The position numbers were made by a program, and so were the translations under genes. This document shows, piece after piece, positions 21,781 to 33,012 of a DNA stretch of 64,000 nt (position 1 is its first letter; each line of letters opens with the position of its first letter). The stretch spans positions 24,155,001-24,219,000 of the forward strand of contig NC_064431.1 of assembly GCF_023375975.1 (NCBI RefSeq). The letters run 5' to 3'. The stretch is from Astyanax mexicanus (taxonomy: Eukaryota; Chordata; Actinopteri; Characiformes; Acestrorhamphidae). The notes beneath the pieces are model-generated. The model made no database searches, was not told the DNA's origin, and saw nothing but the letters and a program-made list of their open reading frames with translations.

Positions 21781-23418
21781 CACTGTCTTATGAGGCTGTA
21801 ACATAGAATCAATAATTGACAGTAGATGCTCCCTTAGAAATGAAGTGTTGTAATTCGTTGACAGTCCCTTGCAGAAACCAAGCGCTGTCATTTGCAGATA
21901 CTTTCAGAAAGTAGGAACTCTTATTTTAAATGCTTTTTTTTAAACATTGGAAGTGTTTAACATTCTTCATAAGAAATGAGATCTGTTATTTGTAGACACT
22001 CCCTTATAGCCTTATATGTCGTTATTGCACATAAATCAGCTGTTACAATGTTACAAATTAGGACTTAGTGCCAGAACAATCCAGTCAAACTCAAGCTAGT
22101 ATTATTGGATGGCATCAAAGGGTCACGTTTTGCATGTAAACATTTTGTTTATGAACAGACGCAACAATAATCACAGCAGAAGGTAAAATTAACAATTAAC
22201 AGTAGATGCTCCCTTAGAAATGAAGTATTGTAATTCGTTGACAGTCCCTTGCAAGAAACCAAGTGCTGTTATTTGCAGATACTTTCAGAAACTAAGAACT
22301 AATATTTTAGATGCTCCTTTTTATTACATTTTTTAATTGCTTACTTTTTAAAATTTGACATTAAACAACAGTAAACACAACAGATGTCCAAGCTGCTTGA
22401 AGTCTAGTGTGAAGTTTCCACAATCAGTGATGGTTTGGAGAGCTAAGAACTCTTATTTTAGATGCTCCCTTTTTTTAAATTAAGCCTTTTTAGGAAGTTT
22501 TTAACATTCTTCATAAAGAAATGAGATCTGTTATTTGTAGACACTCCCTTATAGCATTATATATCATTATCACACTTAAATCAGTGTCCTATGAGGCTGT
22601 CACAATGTGACAGATTATGAGTTACAGCCAGAACATCACAGTCCAACTCGAGAGAATATTATTGGATGGCATAAAAAGGTCACGTTTTTTTGCAGGGGAA
22701 GATTTTGTTTTGGAACAGACGCAACAAAATCACAACAGAAGTTAATAATTATAACAGTAGGTGTTGTAATTTGTTGATGGTCCCTTTCAGAAACCAAGTG
22801 CTGTCATTAGCAGACACTTTTAGGAACTAAGAAAATTAGATCTGTTGTTTGTGGACGCTCCCTTATAGCTTGATATTGTTATAAAGCTTCATAGCTTTAT
22901 ATACAGCAGTGGCGTGCAGTTATTATAGTGGGTACCTCTTCTGCAACACCAGTCAGGCGGCCTTTTATTGTGATTTAGTTTCACATTGAAGGGCAGCCTT
23001 TAAAAAGGCTTTTAAATATAATATGACACAATATCTGTCTTATTTGCCATCGCAATTCCATGATAGTTAGCTAACTATTGAACTAATCCAGCATGTGCGC
23101 CCAGTTTTACAGAGCGCTGAGAAGGGGTTAGACAGCCATGGCTCCGCCCCCTTAGTGAAAATCATGTATCTGATTGGTTAGACTGATTGGTAGTCCTATG
23201 ACTTTGCTAACAGACTCTACATTACTACACCCTTCAGGAGAAGAGCCCAAGAGCAAACAAGGGGGCAGAAAACATTTTAAAAAGCTTTGATTGGTTAGAA
23301 CAGCTGTCAATCAGATAAGAGTCTCATAGCAACTGAAAAACACAGACTAATGCTTTGAATTAGTTTTTTTTTTTTTTTTTTAGTTAATTTATAAAATATA
23401 TGCTTATAGTTTACAATA

Positions 23419-23422
<4 letters not shown>

Positions 23423-23472
<50 letters not shown>
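23423..23472. repeat. (AT)n microsatellite, about 24 units
   Basis: Same left flank as the AT run at 21314-21394 (atgcttatagtttacaataa). The antisense 60-codon frame of YIYIYI residues is an artefact. Confidence 0.97.
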
Positions 23473-23477
<5 letters not shown>

Positions 23478-23503
23478 CATAAATATCATTTATTAAATAT
23501 TCT

Positions 23504-23821
23504 GGGTACCACTTTAAAATAAGACTAAGGGTTTATAAATGGTTTACAATTAGTTTATTAATGGTTACTAGTTAGGTTGTGAATGCCTTAAAAGTCATTA
23601 ATAATCAGTTATAACACATACGTAGAAAGGGCAACAATGACGTGTTGTTTGCCAAATAGTGAACCCACAGCCATCTATATTGTTGCCCTTTCTACGTATG
23701 TGTTATAACTGATTATTAATGATTTTTAAGGCATTTACAACCTGATTAATAACCATAAATTAACTAATTGTAAACCGTTTATAAACCTTTCATAAAGGTA
23801 GTCTTATTTTAAAATGCACCC
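23504..23821. mobile_element. Hairpin MITE with about 130-150-bp arms
   Basis: The left arm (gggtaccactttaaaataag ... cacatacgtagaaagggcaa) is matched in reverse by ttgccctttctacgtatgtg ... ctta-ttttaaaatgcaccc. The central non-paired part is roughly 40 bp. A truncated left arm is also present at 21410-21480 beside the first AT run. Target duplication is not clear. Confidence 0.82.
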
Positions 23822-24060
23822 ATTTATATGCACACCACTAATATACAGTGTTACAAATTAGGTGTGCGCTACAGCCAGAACAGTACAGTGCAACTCGAGA
23901 GAATATTATTGGATGGCATCGAAAGGTCACGTTTTTTTTTTTTTTTTTGCAGGTGAACATTTTGTTATAGAACAGACGCAACAATAATCACAACAGAAGG
24001 TAGAATTAATAGAATTATCACAGAAGCCATAACTGCACAGTATGGAACAATTGGAGCAAT

Positions 24061-24121
24061 AGCTCTCTCTCTCTCTCTCTTTCTCTCTATCTTTCTCCCT
24101 CTCTCTCTCTCTCTTTTTTTT
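24061..24121. repeat. CT-rich microsatellite
   Basis: An interrupted (CT)n run ending in a T tract and cag. Confidence 0.9.
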
Positions 24122-24590
24122 CAGTTTTTCTGGAAAATGGTAAAATGTCCTGCCGCCTTGGCAGGCAAACAGAGGGAAAGCGTCCTCTCTTGACCACGGC
24201 TTAAGTAAAACCGCTGCAGTCTTTCATGGGCGGCCATATCGCCGGTCTCTTTGATGTGGAGGCTCTTTGTGCCGCCGCTCTGCATCCTACCTGGAAAAGG
24301 ACCCAGATGGAGGACAAGGAGAGGGTCGCAGACTCGCGTCCACCTGCCATCTGTCCTATATACCTGCTACGGCCTCGTCCGCGCAGGAACACACACACAC
24401 ACACACACACACATAACAACACACAGCGCACACACACACACGCAGCGCGCACACCCGCGGCCTCGGGGGAGAAAGCTGCGCTCACGGCGAGGTGTGTGTT
24501 TTCATGCTGGTGTGAGAGCGGCGCTGCGACGGCGTTTGATGGTGCAGAGTAAACCGTGTTGATCCACAGCGAGAGCAGCAAGTGTATTCT
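24122..24590. promoter_or_regulatory. GC-rich island with (CA)n, possible conserved element
   Basis: 24135-24360 is CpG-bearing and of high complexity (tcctgccgccttggcaggca is a hairpin; gggcggccatatcgccgg). It is followed by (CA)n runs at 24390-24442. Frames of 103-126 codons on both strands cover the CA run and lack any domain, so I do not call a gene. A T-tract plus cag at the left edge mimics a splice acceptor, but the downstream frame soon stops. Confidence 0.35.
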
Positions 24591-25802
24591 ATAACAGGAT
24601 CGTCTTCATCTCGCTTCACACGTTACATTTTTACACTGACAAAAAAAACAAAACAAAACAATGCAGAACTTCCTGTACTTTGTGAAGTGAGTTTTGCTAG
24701 CCCGCTACTTTTCCCAGCGCTGTGTGGGCGAGATGTTCAGTCTTATTACAGGATAAAGTTCAGCTGAGAAATCAAATCAACACAACAGTTTTACCTTCTA
24801 TTTAATTCATTTTATCTTTAATGTATTCATATATTTATATTTATATTTATATTTAGACCTCCACCACACGACAAACAAGGTGTGAAAGCACGTTTAGGCC
24901 ACAAACAAGCAGGCAAGCAAGCAAGCAAAAATATATATATATATATTTTTTTTATATATATAGAATTTGTAGACGCTCCCTTTAAGAAACTAAGCAATCT
25001 CATATAAGCTGTAGGCAATGTTTTCAATCTTGATTTAAATTAGAGTAAATGTTTTTTTCAGACGTGAAACACTCATTTGTGGACGCTCCCTTGTAGACAC
25101 TTTTGAAAACAAGTTCTGTAGTTTTTAGACACTCCCTAAAACTTGTAAAACCAAGCGATTTTAGTTATAAATGGTATTTTTAGAAAGCAATCTTTGTTAT
25201 TTGTAAACAGTGTCTTTCAGAAATTAATAAGCTGTAATTTGCAGACACTCCCTTTCAGAATTTAAGCTTTGCAATATCGGTTGTAGACTTTTAATTTTTT
25301 TTGAATAAAAAAATAAAATAATAAATAATAGAAAGTACGTATTGCAACACTTATTTAAAAAATTAACTTATGTTAAAATTAACAATGTTGCTAAGCAACA
25401 GACAGTACTAGCATTAGTTTTGTTGCCGGAAACTGAATATTTCTATGAAGTGCCATTTCAAAAAGACTACAAATTATAGACATGAATTGTAGATGTTTTT
25501 CTCAGAACCTATGTTCTGTAATTTCTGTATTTTTACACAAACGATTTTAAAAAGCAAAATGAAAAAAAAAAGAAATTGGAATCATGATAAAACACCTGAA
25601 GAACCTCAGTTTTGCTGATATATGTATAAAAAAACATTAAATATTGAAACTGGCATTGAAGTTACTGCTGTAATTTATTGACAGTCCCTTTCAGACACTA
25701 AACTTTGTCATTTATAGACGCTCCCTTTTAGAAACTAAGCAACATCAATTGAAAGCGATCTTTTTTTTTATTTTATTTTAACTTCATTAAATTGAATTGT
25801 TG
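24591..25802. repeat. A+T-rich tail of the local array
   Basis: Contains several 'gacgctccctttnagaaact' motifs (near 24970, 25080, 25245, 25715), which tie it to the array at 21.2-24.0 kb. A (TTTATA)n run (24830-24855) and an AT run (24930-24961) are also present. No gene. Confidence 0.6.
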
Positions 25803-26262
25803 AATTAGTTTCTGAGGTGGAAGTCTGTGAAAAAAAATATTTCACACTTCTACTTTGTGATAAAACTCTTGCATCCATTTGGACTGCAATTGAAAAAACC
25901 GGAGAACTACTGAGTTTTTTTTTTTTTTTTAGCTTTCTCTGTCACATGACATGGCGATCAGTAGCTCCTCCACTTCCACTCGCTGTCGTGTTTACGTGGA
26001 TCTCAGTGGGAACGGGGGCACCCAAAGTGTAATTACGGTGCATGACAGTGGACAAATAGCTATATTATTAAACGCGAGGAGACAAAACTCAGAGATGTGC
26101 GTCTGGACGGGACTAAAATTACCGGAGGACTACAGCGAAAAACAGTAGATAATTCAGCCTGTAATTTTCTAAGAGGACGTGTGATAAAAACACATATATA
26201 GAATAAAATCACAGAGGACCCCCCATAAAAAAGAAACTAATGCCATCCGGATAGGGCTTAAG
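25803..26262 (+). mobile_element. Non-autonomous TIR element, 'ccatccggatagggctta' end
   Basis: Inverted relative to 34010-34262. Shared blocks are aaatatttcacacttctact, gagctactga-like/tcagtagctcctccacttcc, ctctgtcacatgaca and the end ccatccggatagggcttaag. The two copies jointly show inverted ends (ttagtttctgagg...aaactaatgccatcc). The overlapping 65-71-codon frames are not conserved. Confidence 0.7.
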
Positions 26263-26287
26263 GCAAATAAATTAATAAATAAATAAA

Positions 26288-26320
26288 TAAATAAATTAAT
26301 AAGTAAGCAAACAAGTAAAA
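26288..26320. repeat. (AAAT)n-like run
   Basis: Tandem aaataaat units after the TIR element end. Confidence 0.8.
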
Positions 26321-26487
26321 ATATATATTTATTGCCACATGGCAACACTGTAGAGTAACATGGAGTCATACATGCATGCTAATTCCTGGAATTGAAGCAG
26401 TTCTCAGTGTAGTCCTCAGGTTATGTAGATTTACCTAAATATGGAGTAGCTTTGGGGTTTTTAGGTACGCTGGATGCCATCCCAGTG

Positions 26488-26531
26488 TCTTTCTTTCTTT
26501 CTTTCTGTCTTTCTTTCTGTCTTTCTTTCTG

Positions 26532-26563
<32 letters not shown>

Positions 26564-26566
26564 TAT
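26488..26566. repeat. (CTTT)n/(CT)n compound microsatellite
   Basis: Starts as ctttctttctttctg blocks and passes into a CT run. The SFFLSFCLSF and KERQKERQKE frames are artefacts. Confidence 0.95.
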
Positions 26567-27121
26567 CTGACTCTCGCTCACCCTCTACTCCTGTCTCTAC
26601 TGGGCTGCCAGCTCCTGTTTGTGGTGCCAATTTGCAGTAAAATGCTGTTAAACACTCGGTTATCGACCCTCCTCTTTCTCCGGCTAATATTCAAACCTGC
26701 GCGCACAATTAAAGAGAAACAGTAATTATATGAAGTGTAAAGAGAGAGCGGCCTCGCTCTTTCAGACGACTAATCAACACGGACGGCCCTGTATGGCAGT
26801 AATCAATGGGCTTTGTCCAATGTTAATGTGAGCGTTTAGTAACTTGACTCAGGAAATGGACTAAAAGCTCAATACCTGCGCGTCAGTGGTCGAGAGTCAA
26901 TACCGGCCTGGTTTGAAGTGCAGCGGTTGGAGCTCTGTAATGGACGTTAATGGGATTGTTTAACTGTAAAATAATTTTTTTAGTGCTTTCTTTTTTTTGC
27001 TGAAAGGTCATTGGATTTGTTAGGATCTGCACAGTAAAAGAAAGACAAAATACTGCCTTATTTCTTACTGCCTTAATAGTCAGTGCTGTCCAATTGAGGC
27101 ACTGACAAGCCAAAAGTCATA
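26567..27121. promoter_or_regulatory. Possible conserved non-coding element (core 26650-26860)
   Basis: High-complexity sequence with attaaagagaaacagtaatt, gagcggcctcgctc (hairpin), gactaatcaacacgg and gcagtaatcaatgggctttg. TAAT and CAAT-type motifs are dense. No coding frame. The flank to 27121 shows nothing assignable. Confidence 0.38.
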
Positions 27122-27502
27122 GGCCCAATCCCATTTCACCAGTTGACCCTACCACTTACCCCTACCCCTCTGTTTTGCACGTGCACGCCAAGAGACGGGT
27201 CCGAGTAGAAATCAAACGGACTTCAAACTGAGCGTTTTGAGTAGAAATCCACAAATCTTAAGTATTTTCCTTGTTAAAAGTGAAGATTAGCACTATATTA
27301 CCATAGTTTATTATGTAATTTCAATATTTAATGGCTAAATTCTTCATAACAATCATAAAAACTATACGTTTTGTCTCAATAGCTGGATAGCACGCCAGCT
27401 AACTTTCTCGTTCCACCTTAATTGGTGCAACAGCAACATCATTTAAGGCGGAACGGAAACATTTAATAAAATGAAAGCTAATCAAAGCTAATTTCAGCTT
27501 CC
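27122..27502 (-). mobile_element. Harbinger-type MITE, inverted copy missing one end
   Basis: Begins ggcccaatcccatttcacc and runs as the reverse complement of 77-574, sharing ccctaccacttacccct, ctatattaccatagttta (inverted in the first copy), aaggcggaacggaa and tcaaagctaatttcagcttc. About 110-165 bp at the right end are gone, and a SINE piece follows immediately at 27503. Confidence 0.72.
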
Positions 27503-27715
27503 CATCGGTTCTGACACATCAGCTCACAGACGCCTTGTGCTGATCGACATCACCCTATGAGTGATAAGGGGAAAGAGCGCCATCTACCACCGAGAGAGAA
27601 AGAGACCAGTTGTGCTCTCTCAGGGCTCCGGCAGCTGATGGCAAGCTGCGTGACCGGGATTCGAACCAGCGATCTCTCTCTCTCTCTCTCTCGATCATAG
27701 TGGCATCTGGCTAGA
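27503..27715 (-). mobile_element. SINE, 5' half, with CT expansion in its head
   Basis: Minus-strand copy. gggattcgaaccagcgat is the inverted B-box region (ggttcgaatccc), followed by an expanded CT run (27673-27692) and gatcatagtggca. The 3' half is missing where it abuts the Harbinger-type copy. Confidence 0.82.
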
Positions 27716-28167
27716 ATTGTCCATGCAAAAAATATCCACAATTATCCACCCCAGGTCAGTGTAGTTTTCTTCAGCTTCCATGGCACATGGCAAAAGTCAT
27801 GGGACAAGATACAGACTAGATACAGACCTTAATACTGTCCAATGACTGAAACAGAAACTACTGAAATTGATGTTTTTTTTTTAAATTAATACTGAGAATT
27901 AAATACATAGTTTGGTTAATTTATGTTTATTATTTATTGCCGACGTTCTGTAAAGCTTGTGGAAGAATGCGTAAGCTTCTGGCAGCACTCGTGGGCCGAG
28001 CGTTGACCACTTGATCAGTTGCTGTGTTCACAGGGTTGTTACAGCAGAGTGACAATAGAGCGTTCCGCTAAAGAAGAGACTATTTCTGGTTAGACGTACA
28101 GTATTTCTCAAGGATTCAGATCTGACTGTGTGAATAGATATACAGTATGTACAGTATAGACAGTATT
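27716..28167. other. No feature recognised
   Basis: Unassigned sequence with ordinary composition. Confidence 0.4.
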
Positions 28168-28725
28168 TTAATAGTCAAAGTATTTTCCCTTTAATTTTCT
28201 CAAAAATCGACACTGCGCCTTATAATCTGGTGGGCCTTATGTATGAATTCTACCAGTCAGGTATCAAGGAGCAGTAAAGCCACTCTAACGCTGAAGTACA
28301 ACATTATTAGTGCGAGTTTTCAGTAGAGTTTCTCCAGCACTAAGGCTGGAGAAACTTATTTGTCGTTCAGTGGTGTGTATATCAGACTGTAGTCTGTGTG
28401 TTTGCAGTGTTAAAAACAAGCTACCTGGGACGAACCGCTAGCTGATAGCGCCCTGAATTACTGGAACACTCAGGTTTCCTCAGTCTAGTGCTATCAAGCT
28501 AAAGCTAATGCTGCTGCACCCAGCCTTAGTGCTGGAGAAACTTCACTGAATACTTGAAAACTCAAAATCTTGCAAATCGAAGCTTACGTCAAGTCAACAG
28601 AAGCGCTTTACTCACTCAAATAAACAGTTTTAAGGAGAGAAATCTGTGTAGATTAACATCCAGTGCTCAAATGTTTATTTTTTAAGAATTACAGTTTTGT
28701 TCACTTAGGCGCTTCCCCCAGCTTT
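28168..28725 (+). mobile_element. GCGCCTTATA-family element, second copy
   Basis: Contains tttaattttctcaaaaatcg, cactgcgccttataatctgg, tatgaattctaccagtcagg, agtttctccagcactaagg and acatccagtgctcaaat, in the same order as 43991-44985. The right terminus is not found. Confidence 0.75.
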
Positions 28726-28770
28726 CCTATTAGAAGGGAAACACGGCGACACGCTTGCTGGTTGCTTTTT

Positions 28771-29705
28771 GAGGTATGTTTGGGGTCATTGTCCTGCTGG
28801 AAGACCCATATTTTACCCCGCAGTTTACATGAAATTATATGAATTTTGACGTTTTTTTGTCTGTTTTTTTGTGGTATTCATATAAACACAAGGGAAGAAA
28901 AAACATGTAATTGCAATATTTTATTGGAAAAAGTATATTTGGGGTCATTGTCCTGCTGGAAGACCCATGACCTACAATAGGATGCAAACCCAGCTTTCTG
29001 ACACTGGGCCCTACATTGCAAACTTGATTGGGATTGCTTTTCCACCATCTGGAAATTGCAACATAGATATATATGTCGATGCATATATTTTTAAAATAGC
29101 TGCCTTTTTAGCCTTCTGTGCTCCTCTTGTGTATATGAGCGTTTCAATATGTGTAGGTAGGGAGCAAAGGTCTTATCAGCCAGATGCCTCTCTACAGACA
29201 CACAATGCAATGCTTTTTATGTTGTGCAGACCTGTTATATGCCACAGATGAGTTTAATTGCAAGACAAGATAATCGCATGCTTGAAACAAAGTCATAAAA
29301 AGGGGGCAAAAATTTGTTCCGGACCAATTTTGAGGAAGTTTGCATGAAATTATATGAATTTTGGCCCTTTTGTGTTATCCCTTTAAACACAAGGGAAGAA
29401 AAAACATGTAATTGCAATATTTTATTGTAAAAAGTATGTTTAGGGTCATTGTCCTGCTGGAAGACCCATGACCTAAAATAGGATGCAAACCCAGCTTTCT
29501 GACACTGGGCCCTACATTGCAAACTTGATTGGGGTTGCTTTTCCACCATCTGGAAATTGCAATATAGATATGTATGTCCATGAATATATTTTTAAAAGGC
29601 ATTTTTAGCCTTCTTTGCTCCTCTTAGATGTTGTGTATATGAGTGTTTCAATATGTGTAGGTAGGGAGCAAAGGTCTTATCAGCCAGATGCCACTCTGCA
29701 GGCGT
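28771..29705 (-). mobile_element. Tandemly duplicated Tc1-like transposase remnant
   Basis: Two near-identical blocks (28825-29205 and 29339-29700), spaced about 510 bp apart, share over 300 bp, including acaagggaagaaaaaacatg, gcaaacccagctttctgaca and aggtagggagcaaaggtctt. A third partial copy of gtttggggtcattgtcctgc lies at 28774. The repeated unit includes non-transposase flank, so a local tandem duplication explains it better than two insertions. Confidence 0.78.
29370..29549 (-). pseudogene. Tc1-like transposase fragment around the QQDNDPKHT motif
   Basis: The minus strand reads SWVFQQDNDPKHTFYNKILQ, the segment around the second catalytic aspartate of Tc1-type DDE transposases, preceded by degenerate sequence. 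There are no upstream or downstream catalytic residues in frame. The sister copy at 28878-29084 reads FQQDNDPKYTFSNKILQ. Confidence 0.8.
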
Positions 29706-29972
29706 ACACTCCACTCCACATTTCTTTATAATCTCAAATATATAATATATACGATATGTTCTTGGAGCAAATGACCTTGCAATAAACTGATGTATCCTGT
29801 GCACTTTGAGTATATAGGTCAAGTATGATTTGACACCTTATTTTACTGTTAATTCCCCTTTAAACACTTCTTTTTTCCCATTTTCAGTGTAAGGTTAGAT
29901 ATATTTATATGTTTTGAGGTTAGCACACCAAGAATTAAAGAGTTGTTGGAGTTATATGTGTGAATGTAGTGA

Positions 29973-30013
<41 letters not shown>

Positions 30014-30322
30014 TTATGTAAGTGATTACAGTACAGTGTTTGAGGTTCCATATGGGTCTACAGATCCTTCAGCAGATCCTTTAAATGTATGATTGCCGAT
30101 AAATCTGGCAACCAGAAAGGCTAAAGAAGTGTTGCGATCTGATGGAAACATTCCTGGAAACCACTTCCTGTGTGTGGGTGAGCATTATCCTGCTGAACAA
30201 ATGTGGTTAGAAGTCAGCAACACATATATCGCTAAGATGTTGGTGTCCATCACATTCTACTAGGGGTGACTGAATGTTGTACACGATTGCTTCCCAGATC
30301 AAAGTCAGATTTGAAGAGCTCT
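29706..30322. other. No gene; (AT)n at 29967-30010
   Basis: A clean AT run of about 22 units. The rest is unassigned. 30100-30270 has repeat-like phrasing (gcattatcctgctgaacaaa), but I found no second copy. Confidence 0.5.
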
Positions 30323-30745
30323 GGACTAAAGCACTGCCACAATGATCAGAAGATCGCCGGTTCGAATCCTGTTTATACAGTTAGCCAACAGCTGCCGGAG
30401 CCCTGAGAGAGCACAATTGTCCTTGCTCTTTCTGGGTGGGTAAAGTAGATGGCGCTCTTTTCCCCACATCACTCCAAACGGTGATGTCGATCAGCACAAG
30501 GCTGCATCTGTGAGCTGATGTATCGGAACCGAGTCGCTGCGCTGTCCTCCAAACGCACTGTGATGCTACTAATAATACTTGCCAATGCTGGCGGTGGCTG
30601 ATTTTACATGTATCGGAGGAAGCATGTGCTAGTCTTCATCCTCCTGGTGTTGGGGCGTCACTAGTGATAAGGGGAGTCTTAATGAGTGGGTTGGGTAATT
30701 GGCTGTGTAAATTGGGGAGACATTGGGAAAAAAATAGAAATAAAA
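30323..30745 (+). mobile_element. tRNA-derived-type SINE, most complete copy
   Basis: The head ggactaaagcactgccacaa followed by cgccggttcgaatcctg (B-box GGTTCGAATCC) marks a pol III tRNA-like promoter. The body includes gtagatggcgctctttt, gtatcggaaccgagtcgctg, gggcgtcactagtgataagg and gggttgggtaattggctgtg, and ends in an A-rich tail (gggaaaaaaatagaaataaa). This copy is best for defining the family. No clear target duplication. Confidence 0.87.
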
Positions 30746-31439
30746 TTTTATAATAAAAAAATGTAAGAGCTCACTAGGAGGCTGCCATACTCTAATCCAA
30801 CTGGCGTCAGATCTTAAACTTGGCCAGGATTTGTTGATAATCAGGCTATATGGTTCCAGTGTGTAATATCTGGGGTATCCATCACTAAACATCTGACCAT
30901 TATGCTTCTCTGAGTCCAGTAATTCCAGTTTTATCAGTTTTCCTCGTTTGTCCACATCCAAAAAGGTTAGCTACAGTAAAATGGTTAGTGAAATTCTTGC
31001 TTCGGTCAAAGTCCAGACTTTGTAGGTTCATGTCTAGCACTTAATGATCTCTCACCAAGAGGTATACTAGCCAAAAGTTGCCCCTGAGTATCTTTTTATT
31101 GGGTGAGGAGGAAGCACTTTTACGTCTTCTTGTTGCCACTGACTGGAGAAACAAAGTAGGCATTTATAATTTAGGTGTTTCTATTAATGTGGCCATTGCG
31201 TGAGCATACAAGGTATTTGGTTTATGAAAAGGAATTGAAAGGAAGTATCTACATATATAGCAGTGGTCGACTCTAAATCTAAGGAAAGAGCTTCAGCTAT
31301 TTCTACTTTCTCTACTTTCAAACTTTTTTTAAAGTCGTAGATATAAATGTTAATTTTGATGTTTTCCTCTGGAGGTAAAAGAAATCTTTGAGAATTCAGA
31401 AGTCACATGACGTAATTGATTAATGATCATTTCTCCTAA
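30746..31439. other. No gene; dispersed-repeat fragment at 31030-31125
   Basis: The fragment matches 5463-5600 (gatctctcaccaagaggtat, tttttattgggtgagg). The 110-codon antisense frame at 30629-30961 runs through the SINE tail and is not a gene. Confidence 0.45.
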
Positions 31440-31790
31440 GTATTAATATCATTGCCTTGCCATGGCTGAAAGGAGAAGTCATGTAAAATTTGCAATAATT
31501 ATCTTATAAACGATGTCGTATTATAATCTTTGTGTCAGAGATTGCATGACATTGGACTTTTTTTTTTTTTTTTTTCATTTTTTCCTCGTTTGCACTTGTG
31601 GATAATTGCAATTTTTTGCTTGAGTTGCGCTTTGCATAATTAGCCCACATGACTTTGCAAATGATTGCATCTTGTTTGTCAGACTGAACGCAGCAATATG
31701 ATTGGTGTCAAGAGCGTTGGCGCTAAATTAAGACGACGCGCTCAATGTTTTCCATTGTGCCGTAACTTCTGAGACAATTATACATATTAA
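31440..31790. promoter_or_regulatory. Possible conserved non-coding element rich in POU/homeodomain motifs
   Basis: Dense motifs: aatttgcaataatt, gattgcatgacattgg, tttgcataattagcccac, actttgcaaatgattgcatc and atgattggtgtcaaga. They lie on either side of a T run (31559-31575). The density of octamer-like and TAAT words is well above that of the neighbouring DNA. Function is inferred from the motifs only. Confidence 0.42.
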
Positions 31791-32079
31791 ATCTTGTTAG
31801 ACTGTCACTTCTGGCTAGCTGCTGGGTAGAGCTTTTGTGTTGCACATCTCCACCTTGCACTCCATCAAATTAACCAGATGTTCTTTTGGCGAACACTGAT
31901 GATGCTAGCATTGCGCTAATTGGACACTAAACACCCAAATGCTTTTGCTTCTACAAAACTTTCACAAAAATGCACTTAAAAAAACATTTAGGTTTTTTTT
32001 CAGCTCTTAAAAATCTCCAATTTTCACTAATATGGCTTTGCTAAAGCTAATGGCTTTTGAATTTCTCTTTTTATTTTGT
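31791..32079. other. No feature recognised
   Basis: A+T-rich sequence with T runs next to the SINE tail. Confidence 0.4.
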
Positions 32080-32456
32080 TTTTTTTTCCCCCTCATTTTT
32101 CTCCCTAATTCAAAAAAGAGGCTATGGCTGACTTCACATATGTTGGAGGTGGCATGTTTTAGTCTTTAACCTCCAACGCTGCTGATGCAGCATCGCCGAG
32201 TAGCATTACAGTGCGCTTAGAGGACTCGGAGAACTCGGTTCCGATACATCAGCTCACAGACGCCTTGTGCTGATCAACATCACCCTTAGAAGTGATGAGG
32301 GGAACGAGCGCCATCTACCCACCCAGAGAGAGAGCAAGGCCAATTGTGCTTTCTCAGGCTCCGGCAGCTGACGGCAAGCTGCATGACTGGGATTTGAACC
32401 AGCGATTTCCTGATCATAGTGGCAGCGCTTAGCCTGCTGGACCAACGTGATTCTAG
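32080..32456 (-). mobile_element. SINE, minus strand, with an internally inverted 3' part
   Basis: 32173-32456 is a standard minus-strand SINE (gctgctgatgcagcatcgcc ... gggatttgaaccagcgattt). But 32108-32172 (aagaggctatggctgacttc ... ggcatgttttagtcttt) reads in plus orientation. The copy therefore has an internal inversion, or two SINE pieces are joined head to head. Confidence 0.78.
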
Positions 32457-33012
32457 ACCAATGAGTTTGTAACGACGGTATTTAATTGAAACTGAACTTA
32501 ACTGTTTTTTTGTTTTTGCTTTTTTTCTAATTATTAGCAAATATTCTATCCTTTCATTCTGTCACAAATTAAAAGTGAGCATTTTTCTATTTTTTTTTAA
32601 ATCACAAAGACAAAGAAACAGTATTGTATATAATTTGTCGGCCTCAGGGAGCCTCAATTAAAATGTGGTAGAATCACAGAACTTCCATGAAATGTGGAAT
32701 TTCAGATTACGTTATTATCTTTTATTATCTATTTTTGCTATAAAATTTTATATCTAATAATGTTTCCATCAAGCATTCTTTCATAAATCTTTTGTCAGAA
32801 TCATTTTTTTTTCCATATTAAAGAAATATTGATTTTGGCGTTCTCTGGGCGTGCTCCTGGCATGCTCTGTCACTTCACATTTACTCAAATCTTACTGTAT
32901 TTTATAAACTTTTAATGAAACTTTAATGAAGGCATAACTCTGGCACATTTGGCACAACCATGTAGAGTTATGTGTAAAAATATCAGCTTCTTTCAGTACT
33001 TTTGGCAATATA
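32457..33012. other. No feature recognised
   Basis: A+T-rich, unassigned, with T runs near 32505-32600. Confidence 0.4.

Larger units (their letters stand above)
21200..24045 (+). repeat. Locally amplified degenerate array, about 0.55-kb unit
   Basis: Markers recur in order. attattggatggcat occurs near 22100, 22658 and 23906 (ttttattggatgccat near 21268), each followed by ggtcacgtttt and gaacagacgcaacaa. gtagatgctcccttagaaat, gttgacagtcccttgcagaa and agacactcccttatagc recur between them. The larger spacing before the last copy is filled by an AT run and a hairpin MITE. Copies are diverged, so this is an old tandem expansion. It continues in degraded form at 24960-25780. Confidence 0.78.

Noticed and set aside
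24110..24140. Polypyrimidine tract followed by cag, resembling a splice acceptor
   Set aside because: The following sequence has stops soon after and no donor or coding pattern; CT runs often mimic acceptors.
24201..24581. 126-codon antisense and 103-108-codon sense frames
   Set aside because: GC-rich sequence plus a CA run gives long frames on both strands. No protein family or exon structure was seen.
30358..30372. ggttcgaatcc B box as a tRNA gene
   Set aside because: No cloverleaf can be formed with the upstream bases, and the same sequence recurs in the SINE copies.
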